A DNA stretch of 64,000 bases from Adiantum capillus-veneris (taxonomy: Eukaryota; Streptophyta; Polypodiopsida; Polypodiales; Pteridaceae): NCBI GenBank assembly GCA_014529385.2, contig CM043953.1, forward strand, positions 80,175,838-80,239,837, in the 5' to 3' direction. A program made the translations under genes and the position numbers. Shown piece after piece: positions 1 to 9,764 of this stretch. The notes beneath the pieces were generated by a model that had not been told where the DNA came from, searched no databases, and saw nothing but the letters and a program-made list of their open reading frames with translations. Position 1 is the stretch's first letter, and every line of letters begins with the position of its first letter.

Positions 1-226
1 AGGGTAATGGGCAAGGAGGGGACTAGAGAGAGAGAGGGGATTTGGAGAGAGGAATATAAGGTGAGAGGAGCAAAGTGCAAAACACAGTAAAACTTGTGAA
101 ATTTTCAGTTCCTCTTCCACGCAACCTTGAAATCTACCCAAAGTTTTATAGCTTTAATCGGATCAAAATACAATCAATCCCTTTTTTATAAACATTGTGT
201 GAATGTGTGTGTGTGTGTGTGTGTGT

Positions 227-263
<37 letters not shown>

Positions 264-377
264 CGAAGGAAAGTAAGAGCTCATTTCCTTTGGACATTAA
301 AAGAAGCAAGCACTTACTTTCATTATCCCAAACGATTGAAAAGGTAAGGTACTAAGGAAAGTAAGATCTTGCTTTCC
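1..377. other. Unassigned flank with GT/GA microsatellite
   Basis: No gene is recognisable. A compound (GT)n(GA)n microsatellite occupies about 203-260. The rest is A/T-rich sequence without domain similarity. Confidence 0.6.
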
Positions 378-380
378 TTA

Positions 381-708
381 GGCTGGGTTCACAAGCTGCG
401 GTGGAAGAAGACAAAGTGTTGCAGCTTTCGCCGGGTGCCACATTCACACGATGCGGTAGGAGAGGATTGTGTCAGGCCGAGTCACTGGCTTTTCAAAAAA
501 TTTTATTGGACATGCTCGGGTGCAGCGCGTACGTGGCCCAATATATTCCTTCTTCCGGGTGGAAGTATTTTATTTCCGAGGGGGGGGAGCTCGCCTATTC
601 TCTGTTGGGCCCGGAAGATAGCTCACTTTTCGCACGCCCACCAGCTGCTGCCACATAGACTGGACGCCCCTTTTGTATGTTCTTCCGCTAGCCTTTGTGA
701 ACCCAGCC
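381..708. mobile_element. Tourist-like (PIF/Harbinger-type) MITE
   Basis: A 328-bp element with perfect 14-bp terminal inverted repeats: GGCTGGGTTCACAA at the left end and its reverse complement at the right end. It is flanked by TTA at 378-380 and 709-711, the 3-bp target duplication typical of PIF/Harbinger elements. It encodes no transposase, so it would depend on one supplied in trans. Reading frames across it are incidental. Assignment rests on terminal structure and duplication length. Confidence 0.75.
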
Positions 709-749
709 TTAATGTACAAAGGAAAGTGAGCTCTTTCCTTTCTTTGAAA

Positions 750-752
<3 letters not shown>

Positions 753-833
<81 letters not shown>

Positions 834-838
834 GCGCA
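753..838. repeat. (CT)n(CA)n compound microsatellite
   Basis: About 45 bp of CT followed directly by about 37 bp of CA, ending in CG steps. It lies just outside the MITE. Confidence 0.95.
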
Positions 839-924
839 TAGAGTTTGGGTTTAATGTATTTGAACCGATAGAAATTGCAGAATCTCAGGTAGATCATAAG
901 CTTGCCTTGAAAAAATATGTCATG

Positions 925-930
<6 letters not shown>

Positions 931-971
<41 letters not shown>
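931..971. repeat. (CT)n microsatellite
   Basis: Uninterrupted CT array next to the copia-1 3' LTR fragment. It may be an expansion inside the LTR. Confidence 0.9.
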
Positions 972-976
<5 letters not shown>

Positions 977-984
977 AAAAGCCT

Positions 985-1058
985 CCTAGTGAGGAAAAAA
1001 ATGCCCCAATGGTCCTAAATGTGTTCACACACATCACTACCACATATGTATGGTAACA
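985..1058 (-). repeat. Copia-1 3' LTR fragment with polypurine tract
   Basis: Read on the minus strand, a purine-rich tract (complement of 1059-1071) is followed by TGTTACC, the expected LTR start. The next 60-70 bases align by eye with the LTR at 15027-15315, including a shared stretch ending in ...GCATTTTTTTC. The other LTR boundary is lost in the adjoining CT microsatellite. Confidence 0.6.
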
Positions 1059-1089
1059 AATCCCCCTTGGGAGTGATGCGGTGAACGAG

Positions 1090-1930
1090 AGCTAGTACAT
1101 AGTGATAGGGAAGTGACATGCTATGAGGACATGATCAATCCACAAAGGGGAGTAAGCTCAAAGCCTTGCGGAAAGCTTCAAACTTCTCATAGGAAATGCC
1201 TTCGTTTAAAGATATTCAAGGTTGTCATGTGTCGACACACAAGCCAAGTGGATATCTCCTTTTGAGAGTCTCTCCTCTGACATAGTGATAATGCACCTCG
1301 ATGTAGCATGAAAAACGGGTTCCTCACAACTGCCAATGCGCTCTGGCTGTCAATGTAGATGATGTTGGCACTGTCCTGTTAAATACCCAAGTTAGCCATA
1401 AGGCGTCTTAGAGCCATACACACTCAACCATAGCTATGAAGATTGCCCTATACTCAACCTCACAACTAGAAGTGGCCACAATAGGTTTCTTCTTGCTCAA
1501 CCATGATATGCATGAACTGTTGAGCATGAAACAAAAACCACTTGACGACACTCACATGTGATAACAACCAACCCAATATGAGTCCAAAAAAGCATGTAAA
1601 TCTGGCGGCAATGATCCCCTCTTGATAAAACAACCCAAGATTTAAAGTGCCACTCGAGCAGTGAAAGATCCTCTAAATAGCATGCCAATGCTTAGACCTT
1701 GAGCTATGCATAAATATGCTTACATGTGAGACTGCAAACTGAATATCTGGCTTCGTATTGCATACATAAATAAGGCATCCAACAATATTTTAGTAAAGAG
1801 TGACATCGACAAGATCACCAGCATCGTGAAGACTCAATTTCAAACTTGTTTCCATAGAGTAGCAACAAGTTTGCAGTCCTCAAGTCCAAACTTACATAGT
1901 ACAATTTCTATGTAGCATGTTTGACACATT
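1090..1930 (-). pseudogene. Copia-1 reverse transcriptase end and RNase H (broken)
   Basis: The minus strand encodes the 3' end of a Ty1/copia polyprotein with stops and frame changes. At about 1400-1500 the peptide reads SWLSKKKPIVATSSCEVEY, the classical copia RNase H block. It is followed by a degenerate copia tail of the form VHYHYVRGETLKRR near 1250. The polypurine tract and LTR follow immediately, so this is the natural 3' end of the element. The join at about 1930 to integrase sequence lacks most of the reverse transcriptase, so an internal deletion has happened there. It cannot make a functional enzyme. Confidence 0.75.
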
Positions 1931-2250
1931 TTGTTTGTGAATGGTATAACCTGTTATCTTTGCTTTCAATACTGTAACCAACAAAAAGTCATTTAACAGT
2001 CTTATCATCCAATTTTCTATGCTGCACTTGTGGCACCAAAGCATAAGCTAAAATCCAAAAACGTGCATGTGATCAATAGATGTCTTTTTATCATGCCATG
2101 CTTCATAATGAGTCATAGACTGCAAAGCTTTTTTAGGACACATGCTAAGTACATAAGTAGCACACATGATGGCCTCAAGCCAAAATGAATGTGGCAAAGC
2201 TCTAGTATTGATAATACATCGTGACATCTCCGTAAGTGACCTGTGATTCC
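1931..2250 (-). pseudogene. Copia-1 integrase repeat unit C, downstream half
   Basis: The minus strand encodes the C-terminal part of copia integrase: a peptide like PHSFWLEAIMCATYVLSMCP, then YEAWHDKKTSIDHMHVFG. It is the continuation of 6184-6526. The gag-only element at 2251-6183 splits the two halves, and ATTCC at 2246-2250 and 6184-6188 is its target duplication. This is the third and most 3' of three tandem integrase copies. Confidence 0.8.
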
Positions 2251-2440
2251 TGAAGGGGATCGGGGAGCACCACAGACGGAGAGTGAGCGAGAGAAGGAGA
2301 CACACGACACACATATATGGGTGGGGAGACTCAAAGAGTGAGCAGCCCCCTATACACTTATGCTATGTATAAGGTATACAAGTTAGTGGGCGCCCAGACT
2401 CTGGGCGACCGGGCAAGGCAGAGGCGCCTATACCCCAACA
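2251..2440 (-). repeat. 3' LTR of gag-only element, copy 1
   Basis: 190-bp LTR. On the minus strand it follows a polypurine tract (AAGTGGGAGGT) at 2441-2451. It runs TG...CA and pairs with 5994-6183. Confidence 0.92.
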
Positions 2441-2519
2441 ACCTCCCACTTAAAGGCGACTGTGCCTTTAAGCAAGAGAACCTAGTCTAAAGACTACAAA
2501 AGGCAAGAGAAAACCGCTC

Positions 2520-4349
2520 TCAACCGATGCCCACTGGCTGGCTGTGATCGTGTGCATCCAGCTGTCCTGCTCCCGTGTAAGTCCATACACCACCAGACGT
2601 ACCGCATACGTACTGCAAGTATGTACGCAATACCTGCATATCTCCCTCGTGCACTATGCAATCATCAGTCAACAAACGACTGACAACCCCAACTGCAAAT
2701 GCTCCCACTGCAGCTGCGATATCCGGTCTCAAGATCAACATCTCATACATGAGACCACCGAATGCCGATGCAATGCTAGTGGGCCCTGCTAGCTCTACGG
2801 AGCATGCATCAACATATATATCCCTGGCAATAGGCATCTCTGACTGACAAGGCGTGTCAGCCACATGCATCTCCTGACTGTTCGCAAAAGACGCATCAAC
2901 CTGTCGTGCAACCTCAGAGCAAACCAGCTGCTCTAGGTGTCTGCTGGAAGACATATCCTGCACAACTATATCCCCATGCTCATTGTCGAGCATAGAAAGG
3001 AATGATTGCATAATCGCTGACATCTCAGCCTCCTCTGCAATCATCCACTGCAAACATGACCACTCAATCTGCTGTGACTCACTAGAGCTCTCATGCTCTA
3101 ACTCCGTATGCATAGACTCTTGCACAACGTCCTCCTGTCGTGACTCACTAGAGCAAGACCTCTCTACCTGTCTATCCTGCATAGAAATATCTCGCACAAC
3201 TGACTCTCTGCTTTGCTCAGTCACTAGCACAGCATGCATGTCTGACTCTGTCACCTCTCTGTGTGACTGCTCAAGTCGTGCCCCAACTGTGTGCACAACG
3301 AGCTCACTACTCTTCACACCATGCAAAGTACCCTGCAACCCATAAGCAAAAGAGACTCGCCTGCTCTCTCGCTCTCTACCTGGTTGCATGATCACAGAGA
3401 CAACACCGTCTCTCCCGTGATCCACATGCAATGGGTAACCTGTACCACTCCTGGCACCTCTCGCAATCACTAGCGAACCCAAATGCATCACAAAATCTTG
3501 CTCTCGTAGCGAAATCTGACATCCACAATCTCTAAGCTGACCAATCGAGATCAAACTCACTGTCAAATCTGGTACATAGCGCACATGTCGTAACAAGTAA
3601 GATGCACCACTCGGTAATGACAGTCTCACATCTCCTGCACCTGCTATCGCATGCACCGATCCATCGGTCAAACGTACACTGCCAAGCATCCCGCTAGAAT
3701 AGCTACAAAACCATTCACTATACAGCGTGACATGAAACATAGCATCTGCGTCTAGCAACCACTGCGAAGGGAGTGCACTATCCACATGTATAGCATCTCG
3801 TGCATAGCTCGAGGTAAAAGTGACATCCCCGTCACTAGTATACTCCGACACTACATCTGCATCAACTGTCAAAGCAACTGAGTCCATGGCATCACTACAT
3901 ACATTTCTGAGACTGCCATGTCTCCTACGATGTCGCATACGACGAAAACAACGCCGTCTAACGTGTCCAGAATGACCACAATACCAACATGTCACCTGTC
4001 GGCGTGCTCGTGAATGTACATGTCTCACACGAGTCCGTGATGACTCATATCTATCATACATATCATGTAATCTGCGCCAAAGTGCTCTCGAAGTAGTCTC
4101 ATACATAACAAGAGCATATACAGATTCCGCAAGGTGCAAAGAGAGTGTAGATAGTGCCATCTTCTCTAGCTCCTGCCACTGATAGTCAGACATGTTTGAA
4201 GGTCTACCTGCATCACCACTCAATGGTCCATGCAACCCTCGTTGTGTCAATGCGTCAAGCATACACTCTCTCCATGCCGCAAAGTCTGACCCATCAAACA
4301 CGCGCATCTGTGAGAGGTCACAATCTGATCGATCACCTGTCTCTGCCAT
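2520..4349 (-). CDS. Gag/protease-like protein with RT-derived tail (intact)
   Basis: An uninterrupted frame begins at 4514, but the likely start is the Met codon at 4349 (MAETGDRSDC...), which gives 609 aa and resembles copia gag N-termini (FDGSDFAAWRECMLDALTQR). Numbering from 4514: gag-like residues 70-160; a CCHC zinc knuckle CWYCGHSGHVRRRC at 176-189; a copia protease fold at about 250-360, where the catalytic DSG is replaced by DAD; a Ser/Glu/Gln-rich spacer with imperfect internal repeats at about 405-560; and a tail at about 580-650 like the end of copia reverse transcriptase (GGLMYEMLILRPDIAAAVG). Much of the central gag domain, all integrase and the polymerase core are absent. Probably an RNA-binding particle protein with no protease activity; function is inferred. 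The frame stays open over 1.8 kb although neighbouring elements are full of stops. Confidence 0.8.
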   Translation of the reverse strand: MAETGDRSDCDLSQMRVFDGSDFAAWRECMLDALTQRGLHGPLSGDAGRPSNMSDYQWQELEKMALSTLSLHLAESVYALVMYETTSRALWRRLHDMYDRYESSRTRVRHVHSRARRQVTCWYCGHSGHVRRRCFRRMRHRRRHGSLRNVCSDAMDSVALTVDADVVSEYTSDGDVTFTSSYARDAIHVDSALPSQWLLDADAMFHVTLYSEWFCSYSSGMLGSVRLTDGSVHAIAGAGDVRLSLPSGASYLLRHVRYVPDLTVSLISIGQLRDCGCQISLREQDFVMHLGSLVIARGARSGTGYPLHVDHGRDGVVSVIMQPGRERESRRVSFAYGLQGTLHGVKSSELVVHTVGARLEQSHREVTESDMHAVLVTEQSRESVVRDISMQDRQVERSCSSESRQEDVVQESMHTELEHESSSESQQIEWSCLQWMIAEEAEMSAIMQSFLSMLDNEHGDIVVQDMSSSRHLEQLVCSEVARQVDASFANSQEMHVADTPCQSEMPIARDIYVDACSVELAGPTSIASAFGGLMYEMLILRPDIAAAVGAFAVGVVSRLLTDDCIVHEGDMQVLRTYLQYVCGTSGGVWTYTGAGQLDAHDHSQPVGIG

Positions 4350-5979
4350 GAGCACAATGTAGCAAACTAGAAAGCAAAACCACCTCACCAACAACACCTG
4401 GAAACTGTCTACCAATATGGCCAGAAACACAATGTAAAACCTGTGAGACACACTCCAAAATAGAGCTCCCGCAATGTCAATACAAGCCTCGCATGCTCTA
4501 GTATCACACTGCAATCTGTGAGCTAATCACCAAGCCCACACTGTGCGGTATCGATGCATACACATGCACAAATCTCCCACCTGCAGAGAACACCGCACGC
4601 AAATGCTGAGTGCAACCCGCAATCTCTACCTAGATCGCATAAATGATACGCATAAAACTCCTGGGAAAATTTCACCAGAGTTTCAACGTACAATGGCTAT
4701 CAACACAAAATAACCATTGTCCTGCAAGCTCAATACAATGAGCAATCAATGCGCATCAAACTACACTCAACATACATGCATAAGCTCTGCAAAACTATGG
4801 CAAACAATGCTCGAGATCACAAGACTCTCCCACCTCAGAGCAAACCACTGTCTCAAGCAAAGAAAGATACACAACTCCTCACTCTTGCGAGAGTGGATAC
4901 AAAAACACAAAACTGTGTCCAAACTGACAAAACCTGTCAAAGTGAGAGTAAACAATCGATCACAAACTATGGCGAGAATCTGGGAAAAATCCGACAGAAT
5001 TTCCCCTGAAAACTGAGCAAAAAACTCAAGTACAATCTCTACCATAAACCATAACACTACTCAATGCCAATGAGTAGAAATGCCAAAATGGCTCCACATT
5101 TTCACATACAATTGCAATCCGCACTAAACGTACATCAACGGAGTGACCGCGCATAAGCAAGCGCCAAAATATTTGCAATCCGAAAACTTATTCAATGCGA
5201 AAACAATGCTCTCAAGAGAGCTCACCGACACTTGAAAGTGCTCGTCAAAATGCATGTATAATGGGCATCAACCATGCGCTATAACCATATGCAAACCATC
5301 CGCAAAGACCATGAATCCAAGCACAAAATCACTGCCAAAGTATCCTGTGAAAACCAGTGAAAGAAGCTCCACCTGTGTGCTCCAAAAACCTACGTCTCTC
5401 AAGAGACCGCTTCGGTGGTGTGTAAACACCTCCGTACTTCGTTGCCCAAGTCTACCAAAAAACCCTCAAACCACAAGCTTAACACAAGCTGCAATTGCAT
5501 CTTAAGCTCAGAATTTATGCACTCAACTTCAAGCATCTCCCGTGCTTCCAAAAGTGCATCAAACTCGCACACAATGCGACAACAGAAAATCTGGAATTTC
5601 TGTATACAGTCAGTCTGAGCTGAATATCAGCAAAACGGTGAGGAATTTGCAAAAAGTTTCTTCTGCAAAGTTGTAGACCACGTCGAAACGGATGGGCCTC
5701 ATGGACAGACTTCTCAGATCTGCATTCTACAAGGAGAAAAACGAATTTGAAAACTGTGCTGCTGCGCACACAGTTTTAGGGCAACACCTTCACTTACACA
5801 CAATCTTCCACACTCCTTTCTGAGCTTCCACAAGAGCATACATCACTCTCAACTGAGCTCACAAGCTCCCATTGCATTCTCACAAAGCTTCCAAGCTTTC
5901 TTAATCTCTCCACCGTCGAGAGAGAGCGAGCTATCGCCTCGAAGCTCTCAAAGCCGTCGTGCTCTCCGCTGTCACCATA
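4350..5979 (-). other. Long untranslated leader of gag-only element, copy 1
   Basis: About 1.6 kb separate the primer-binding site from the gag start. No convincing coding frame is present. The 190 bp nearest the primer-binding site (5726-5915) are almost identical to the same region in copy 2 (12534-12723), and a second shared block lies at about 4861-4945 (compare 12370-12450). Candidate packaging or dimerisation signals, by inference. Confidence 0.6.
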
Positions 5980-5991
5980 GCTCTGATACCA
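5980..5991 (-). promoter_or_regulatory. Primer-binding site (initiator-Met tRNA)
   Basis: On the minus strand TGGTATCAGAGC lies 2 bases after the 5' LTR, the usual plant copia/gypsy primer site. Confidence 0.9.
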
Positions 5992-5993
5992 AT

Positions 5994-6183
5994 TGAAGGG
6001 GATCGGGGAGCACCACAGACGGAGAGTGAGCAAGAGAAGGAGACACACGACACACAGATATGGGTGGGGAGACTCAAAGAGTGAGCAGCCCCCTATACAC
6101 TTATGCTATGTATAAGGTATACAAGTCAGTGGGTGCCCAGACTCTGGGCGGCCGGGCAAGGCACAGGCGCCTATACCCCAACA
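5994..6183 (-). repeat. 5' LTR of gag-only element, copy 1
   Basis: 190-bp LTR matching 2251-2440 with 6 substitutions. It should contain the element promoter, but no convincing TATA box was identified. Confidence 0.92.
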
Positions 6184-6526
6184 ATTCCTTACAACAACAC
6201 CATTTTGCTGAGGTGTATACGGTAATGTACATTGGTGTTTTATCCCACGACTACCAAGAAATGCATAAACTAATGAGACATATACTCCCCCTCTCAATTT
6301 GAATGGAGGGTGCCCATAGTAAATTTAGAGACATTTTCAGCCATAGCCAGATATTGCTTAAAGCACATGAGCACTTTGGACTTAGCTTTAAGCGGATATA
6401 CCCATGCATACCTGGTGTAATCATCAATGAAAGTCGTGAAGTATAGGTAATTGCCTAAGGATGGAGTTTGCATAGGACCACAAACATCACTATGGACAAG
6501 TTGCAACCTCCATGTAGCCCTTATTG
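6184..6526 (-). pseudogene. Copia-1 integrase repeat unit C, upstream half
   Basis: The minus strand encodes copia integrase core sequence: RATWRLQLVHSDVCGPMQTP, then FIDDYTRYAWVYPLKAKSKV. The reading runs into the gag-only element at 6183 and resumes at 2250. The upstream boundary at about 6526 is the junction with unit B. Confidence 0.8.
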
Positions 6527-7227
6527 TCATAAATGTCCTATGAGCTTACATCACTGTCTCTAGTACAAGATAACAAAGACTGAACAGAATCTTCCACAAA
6601 CACAACATCTTAGGAAACCAAGATACTTTTTTTTTTTTTTTTGCGGATGGTATAATCTGTAATCTTTGCTTTCAGTACTCTAACCAACAAAAACGCATTT
6701 AACAGGCTTATCATCCAATTTTTTGCAATGTGCTTATGGCACCAAAGCATAAGCAAAACAACCAAAAAGGTGCATGTGATCAATAGATGGCTTCCTATTA
6801 TGCCATGCTTCATAAGGAGTCATAGACTACAAAGCTTTTGTAGGACGCCTATTAAGTACATAAGTAGCACACATTATGGCCTCAAGCCAAAACGAATGTG
6901 GCAAAGCTTGAGTCTTGATAATACATTGTGTCGTTTCCGTAAGCGACCTATTTTCCTTTCAACAACACTATTTTTTTTAGTGTATACGGTATTGTACATT
7001 GGTATTTTTTTCCATGACTAGCAAGAAAATGCATTAAACTCATGAGACATATACTCCCCCTCTCGATATGAAAGGAGGGTGTCCATAGTACAATTAGAGA
7101 CATTTTCAGCCATAACCAAAAATTGATTGAAGCACATGAACACTTTGAACTTAGCTTTAAGCAAATATACCCATGCATGCCTGGAGTAATCATTAATGAA
7201 AGTCATGAAGTCTAGGTAATCGCCTAA
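6527..7227 (-). pseudogene. Copia-1 integrase repeat unit B, downstream part
   Basis: A second tandem copy of the same integrase stretch. The minus strand gives FINDYSRHAWVYLLKAKFKV near 7200, then a degenerate integrase C-terminus towards 6610 with frameshifts and a homopolymer run of T at 6628-6642. Its first 70 bp lie at 8557-8625, beyond the inserted DNA transposon. Confidence 0.75.
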
Positions 7228-8556
7228 TTAGCACTAGGTTGGTAACCTAACAGGACATAAAAGTGTCCTTTCAGGGTTTTGAAAAAAACCTCCAAAACCA
7301 TAGTAGATCCACTTATTTTGTAAAATCCTTTCATGAGGTTATAGTTCAAGGCTTCCTACACATGGAAAAAATAAGAAACTTGTAAAATTTCTCATCTTTT
7401 GGTCACACCAAGCCTCCAAAGTTGATGGACCAGTACATTTTCATCAAAACAGTCATTTCTTACGTTTTGTTACATAAAAATAAGATTAGAGATTTTTGTA
7501 GGACTTGAGATAAATTCCCTAGTTAACTTCAATGGGTTGGTGACCAGAACATATGATTGCTTCTCACTCACTATTTTTTGTTTTGCCAAAAGAAATAGGT
7601 ACAAAAAAATTGAATTTTTACCATTCTGCAAACCTATCATCAAAGTTTCTATAGCCACGCTCAATACAAATAATATATGCATGTTTTCTTAGTTCCCTAT
7701 TGTCCTTTAGGTTCATAAGGAGCCAAGAAGCATGTCAAAAGAATAATACATCTCTTACCAAGTGGAATCTTGGGAACAAAGATGAAGTGCTAAATACAGC
7801 AAACATGAAAAAACTGGGTTCAACATTATGAGTTGTAGAATCCCATAGAAACTATTCAATATCCAGACAAATTTGATCCTTATGACTAGATATGGTTACT
7901 ACCTACAAAATGCATGTAGTTGTCACAAGAAACTAACAATATTGAAAAAGCTATACTTGATATACTAGAATGTTTCGTATTTTTCTATAATTGAAAAACT
8001 CAACCATCGTTGTCTACTATGAAAAATAGGGTATTAGGTGCCCTAAAACTCAAGGAATATTAGCTTTATGTTACAATATGCGACATAGAAAATCAAAACT
8101 GCATTTGGGTATCATGAAAGCCACCACAAAAATCATAGAAAAGCTAAAATGAGCTAAAAAACAGGATTTGACAATTTTTGTAATTTGGTCATAACTTACA
8201 ACTTTAACATTTATTTCTCCCTAGAAGCATCAGGACATGTTGAGGACTACTAAAGATAGTTCTCTAGCATTATAGACCTCACAAACATGAATTCTAGAGT
8301 GGTATAGTTGCAAAAAGTTGAAAAAAGCCAAAAACTGGACCCGTTTTTTCACACAGTTTAGGTTGTGAAATGTTGTGCAAGGACAAGGTTAAAAATGGAA
8401 TTGATATTCCAAAAAAATGTCGAGTTTTTTTCAGCTCATGAGACAACTTTCTAGACAGATAGCACCTCAAAATCCATTTTGAAACTCTTGACATAATTCA
8501 AGGAAAATGGTCACTTAATAGGACATAAAAGTGTCCCATTACCAACCTAGTGCTAA
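7228..8556. mobile_element. Non-autonomous DNA transposon with 18-bp TIRs
   Basis: A 1.33-kb insertion bounded by perfect 18-bp inverted repeats, TTAGCACTAGGTTGGTAA (7228-7245) and its complement (8539-8556). Uninterrupted copies of the host sequence at 6455 and 9300 show the insertion site. TAA at 7225-7227 and 8554-8556 suggests a 3-bp target duplication overlapping one TIR end. A near-palindrome AGGACATAAAAGTGTCC recurs just inside each end. The ends contain CACTA...TAGTG, so a CACTA or PIF/Harbinger relation is possible. No transposase is encoded and no long frame exists. Confidence 0.72.
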
Positions 8557-8625
8557 GGATGGAATTTGCATAGGACCATTAAAATCACTATGCATAAGTT
8601 CCAACCTGAATGTAGCCCTTACTGT
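8557..8625 (-). pseudogene. Copia-1 integrase repeat unit B, upstream part
   Basis: Start of the second integrase copy, split from 6527-7227 by the 1.3-kb DNA transposon. The minus strand resembles VRATFRLELMHSDFNGPMQ. The junction with unit A is at about 8626, where sequence like the integrase C-terminal end changes abruptly to integrase-core sequence. Confidence 0.7.
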
Positions 8626-9374
8626 CATAAATGTCCTATGACCTTACATCATTGTCTCTGGTACAAGATAACAAAGAGTGAACAAAATCTTCCACAAACA
8701 CAACATCTCGTGAAACCAAGACACCTTTTCTGGTGGATAGTACAATTTGTAATCTTTTCTTTCAATACTGTAACCAATAGAAATGCATTTCACAGCCTTA
8801 TCATCCAATTTTTTGTGTTGCGCTTGTGGCACCAAAGAATAAGCTAAACAACCAAAAAGGTGCATGTGATCAATAGATAGCTTTTTATCATGCCATGCTT
8901 CATAAGAAGTCATAGACTACAAAGCTTTTGTAGGACATTTGTTAAGTACATAAGTAGCATACATGATGGCCTCAAGCCGAAACAAATGTGAAAATCTTGA
9001 GTCTTGACAACACATTGTGCCATCTCCTTAAGTGACCTGTTTTTCCTTTCAACAACATCATTTTTATGAGGTGTATACGATATTGTAAATTGGTGTTTTA
9101 TCTCACGACCAACAAGAAATGCATCAAACTCATGAGACGTATACTCCCCCCCCTCGATCTAAACGGAGGGTGTCCATAGTACATTTAGAGACATTTTCAG
9201 CCATAGCCAAAAATTGCTTGAAGCACATAAACGCTTTGGACTTAGCTTTAAGCAAATATACCCATGTATGTAATCATCAATAGTCATAAAGTTTAGGTAA
9301 TTGCCAAAGGACGGAGTTTGCATAGGACGACAAACATCACTATGCACAAGTTGCAACCTGTATGTAGCCCTTAC
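8626..9374 (-). pseudogene. Copia-1 integrase repeat unit A
   Basis: The first, most 5' integrase copy, continuous with the preceding gag-pre-integrase region. The minus strand reads VRATYRLQLVHSDVCRPMQTP near 9370 and reaches YEAWHDKKLSIDHMHLFGCL near 8890, followed by the integrase C-terminus. Frameshifts and a short deletion (in the FIDDY region) inactivate it. Confidence 0.78.
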
Positions 9375-9764
9375 TGAACCATCCTTTAGAAACTTCAAAC
9401 CCTACATCTTATCCAAAATACAACCTTTACAAACATGCTTTGAAGGTGCTTCAAGAGGCAGCAGAGAAGCAACCATATCAAGTTTTTGCAAGCGCAGCAA
9501 GCTGGCAAATTTAAAATGCCCAAAACATGCATGCCAAAGTTTTGCATCTGAAATAGCCTTTGAATCCACAAGTTCATTTGCAAAATTGTTCCCACCCTTG
9601 TCATACATAGTGAGCTTATAAAGCCATGTCACAAAATGCCAGATGCAACAATTTTATAAAAAATTGAGCTCATTAACTATACATCTGTCATCCACAAACT
9701 TGACAACAAGACCAAGTCTAGCAAGTGCAGATACAGACAAAAGATTCTTTTTGATCCCAGGTAT
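9375..9764 (-). pseudogene. Copia-1 gag-pre-integrase region
   Basis: The minus strand encodes the linker between protease and integrase core: KLWHACFGHFKFASLLRLQ, then SKHVCKGCILDKM. The HxxC/CxxC zinc-binding pattern of copia integrase N-termini is recognisable (CFGH...C..C) but degenerate. Stops separate it from the protease at 9765. Confidence 0.75.

Larger units (their letters stand above)
2251..6183 (-). mobile_element. Non-autonomous gag-only LTR retrotransposon, copy 1
   Basis: A complete 3,933-bp element with two 190-bp LTRs (2251-2440 and 5994-6183) and a 5-bp target duplication ATTCC (2246-2250, 6184-6188). The LTRs begin TGAAGGGG and end CCCCAACA on the plus strand, and differ at 6 of 190 positions. 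The element is transcribed from the minus strand: the primer-binding site (5980-5991) matches the initiator-Met tRNA 3' end and the polypurine tract is the complement of 2441-2451. It carries one long ORF, gag/protease-like with a short RT-derived tail, and no integrase or polymerase. It must move with proteins of an autonomous copia relative that is not in this window. Confidence 0.92.

Noticed and set aside
369-854. Plus-strand 161-codon frame with Ser/Leu and His/Thr repeats
   Set aside because: It runs through the MITE and the CT/CA microsatellite; no domain, repeat-driven.
2544-3473. Several plus-strand frames with Cys/Ser-rich products
   Set aside because: Antisense shadows of the intact gag-only ORF.
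5980-5993. tRNA gene fragment
   Set aside because: Match is only to the 3' end of initiator-Met tRNA next to an LTR, i.e. a primer-binding site; the same holds at 12804, 15318, 33170, 35411 and 46009.
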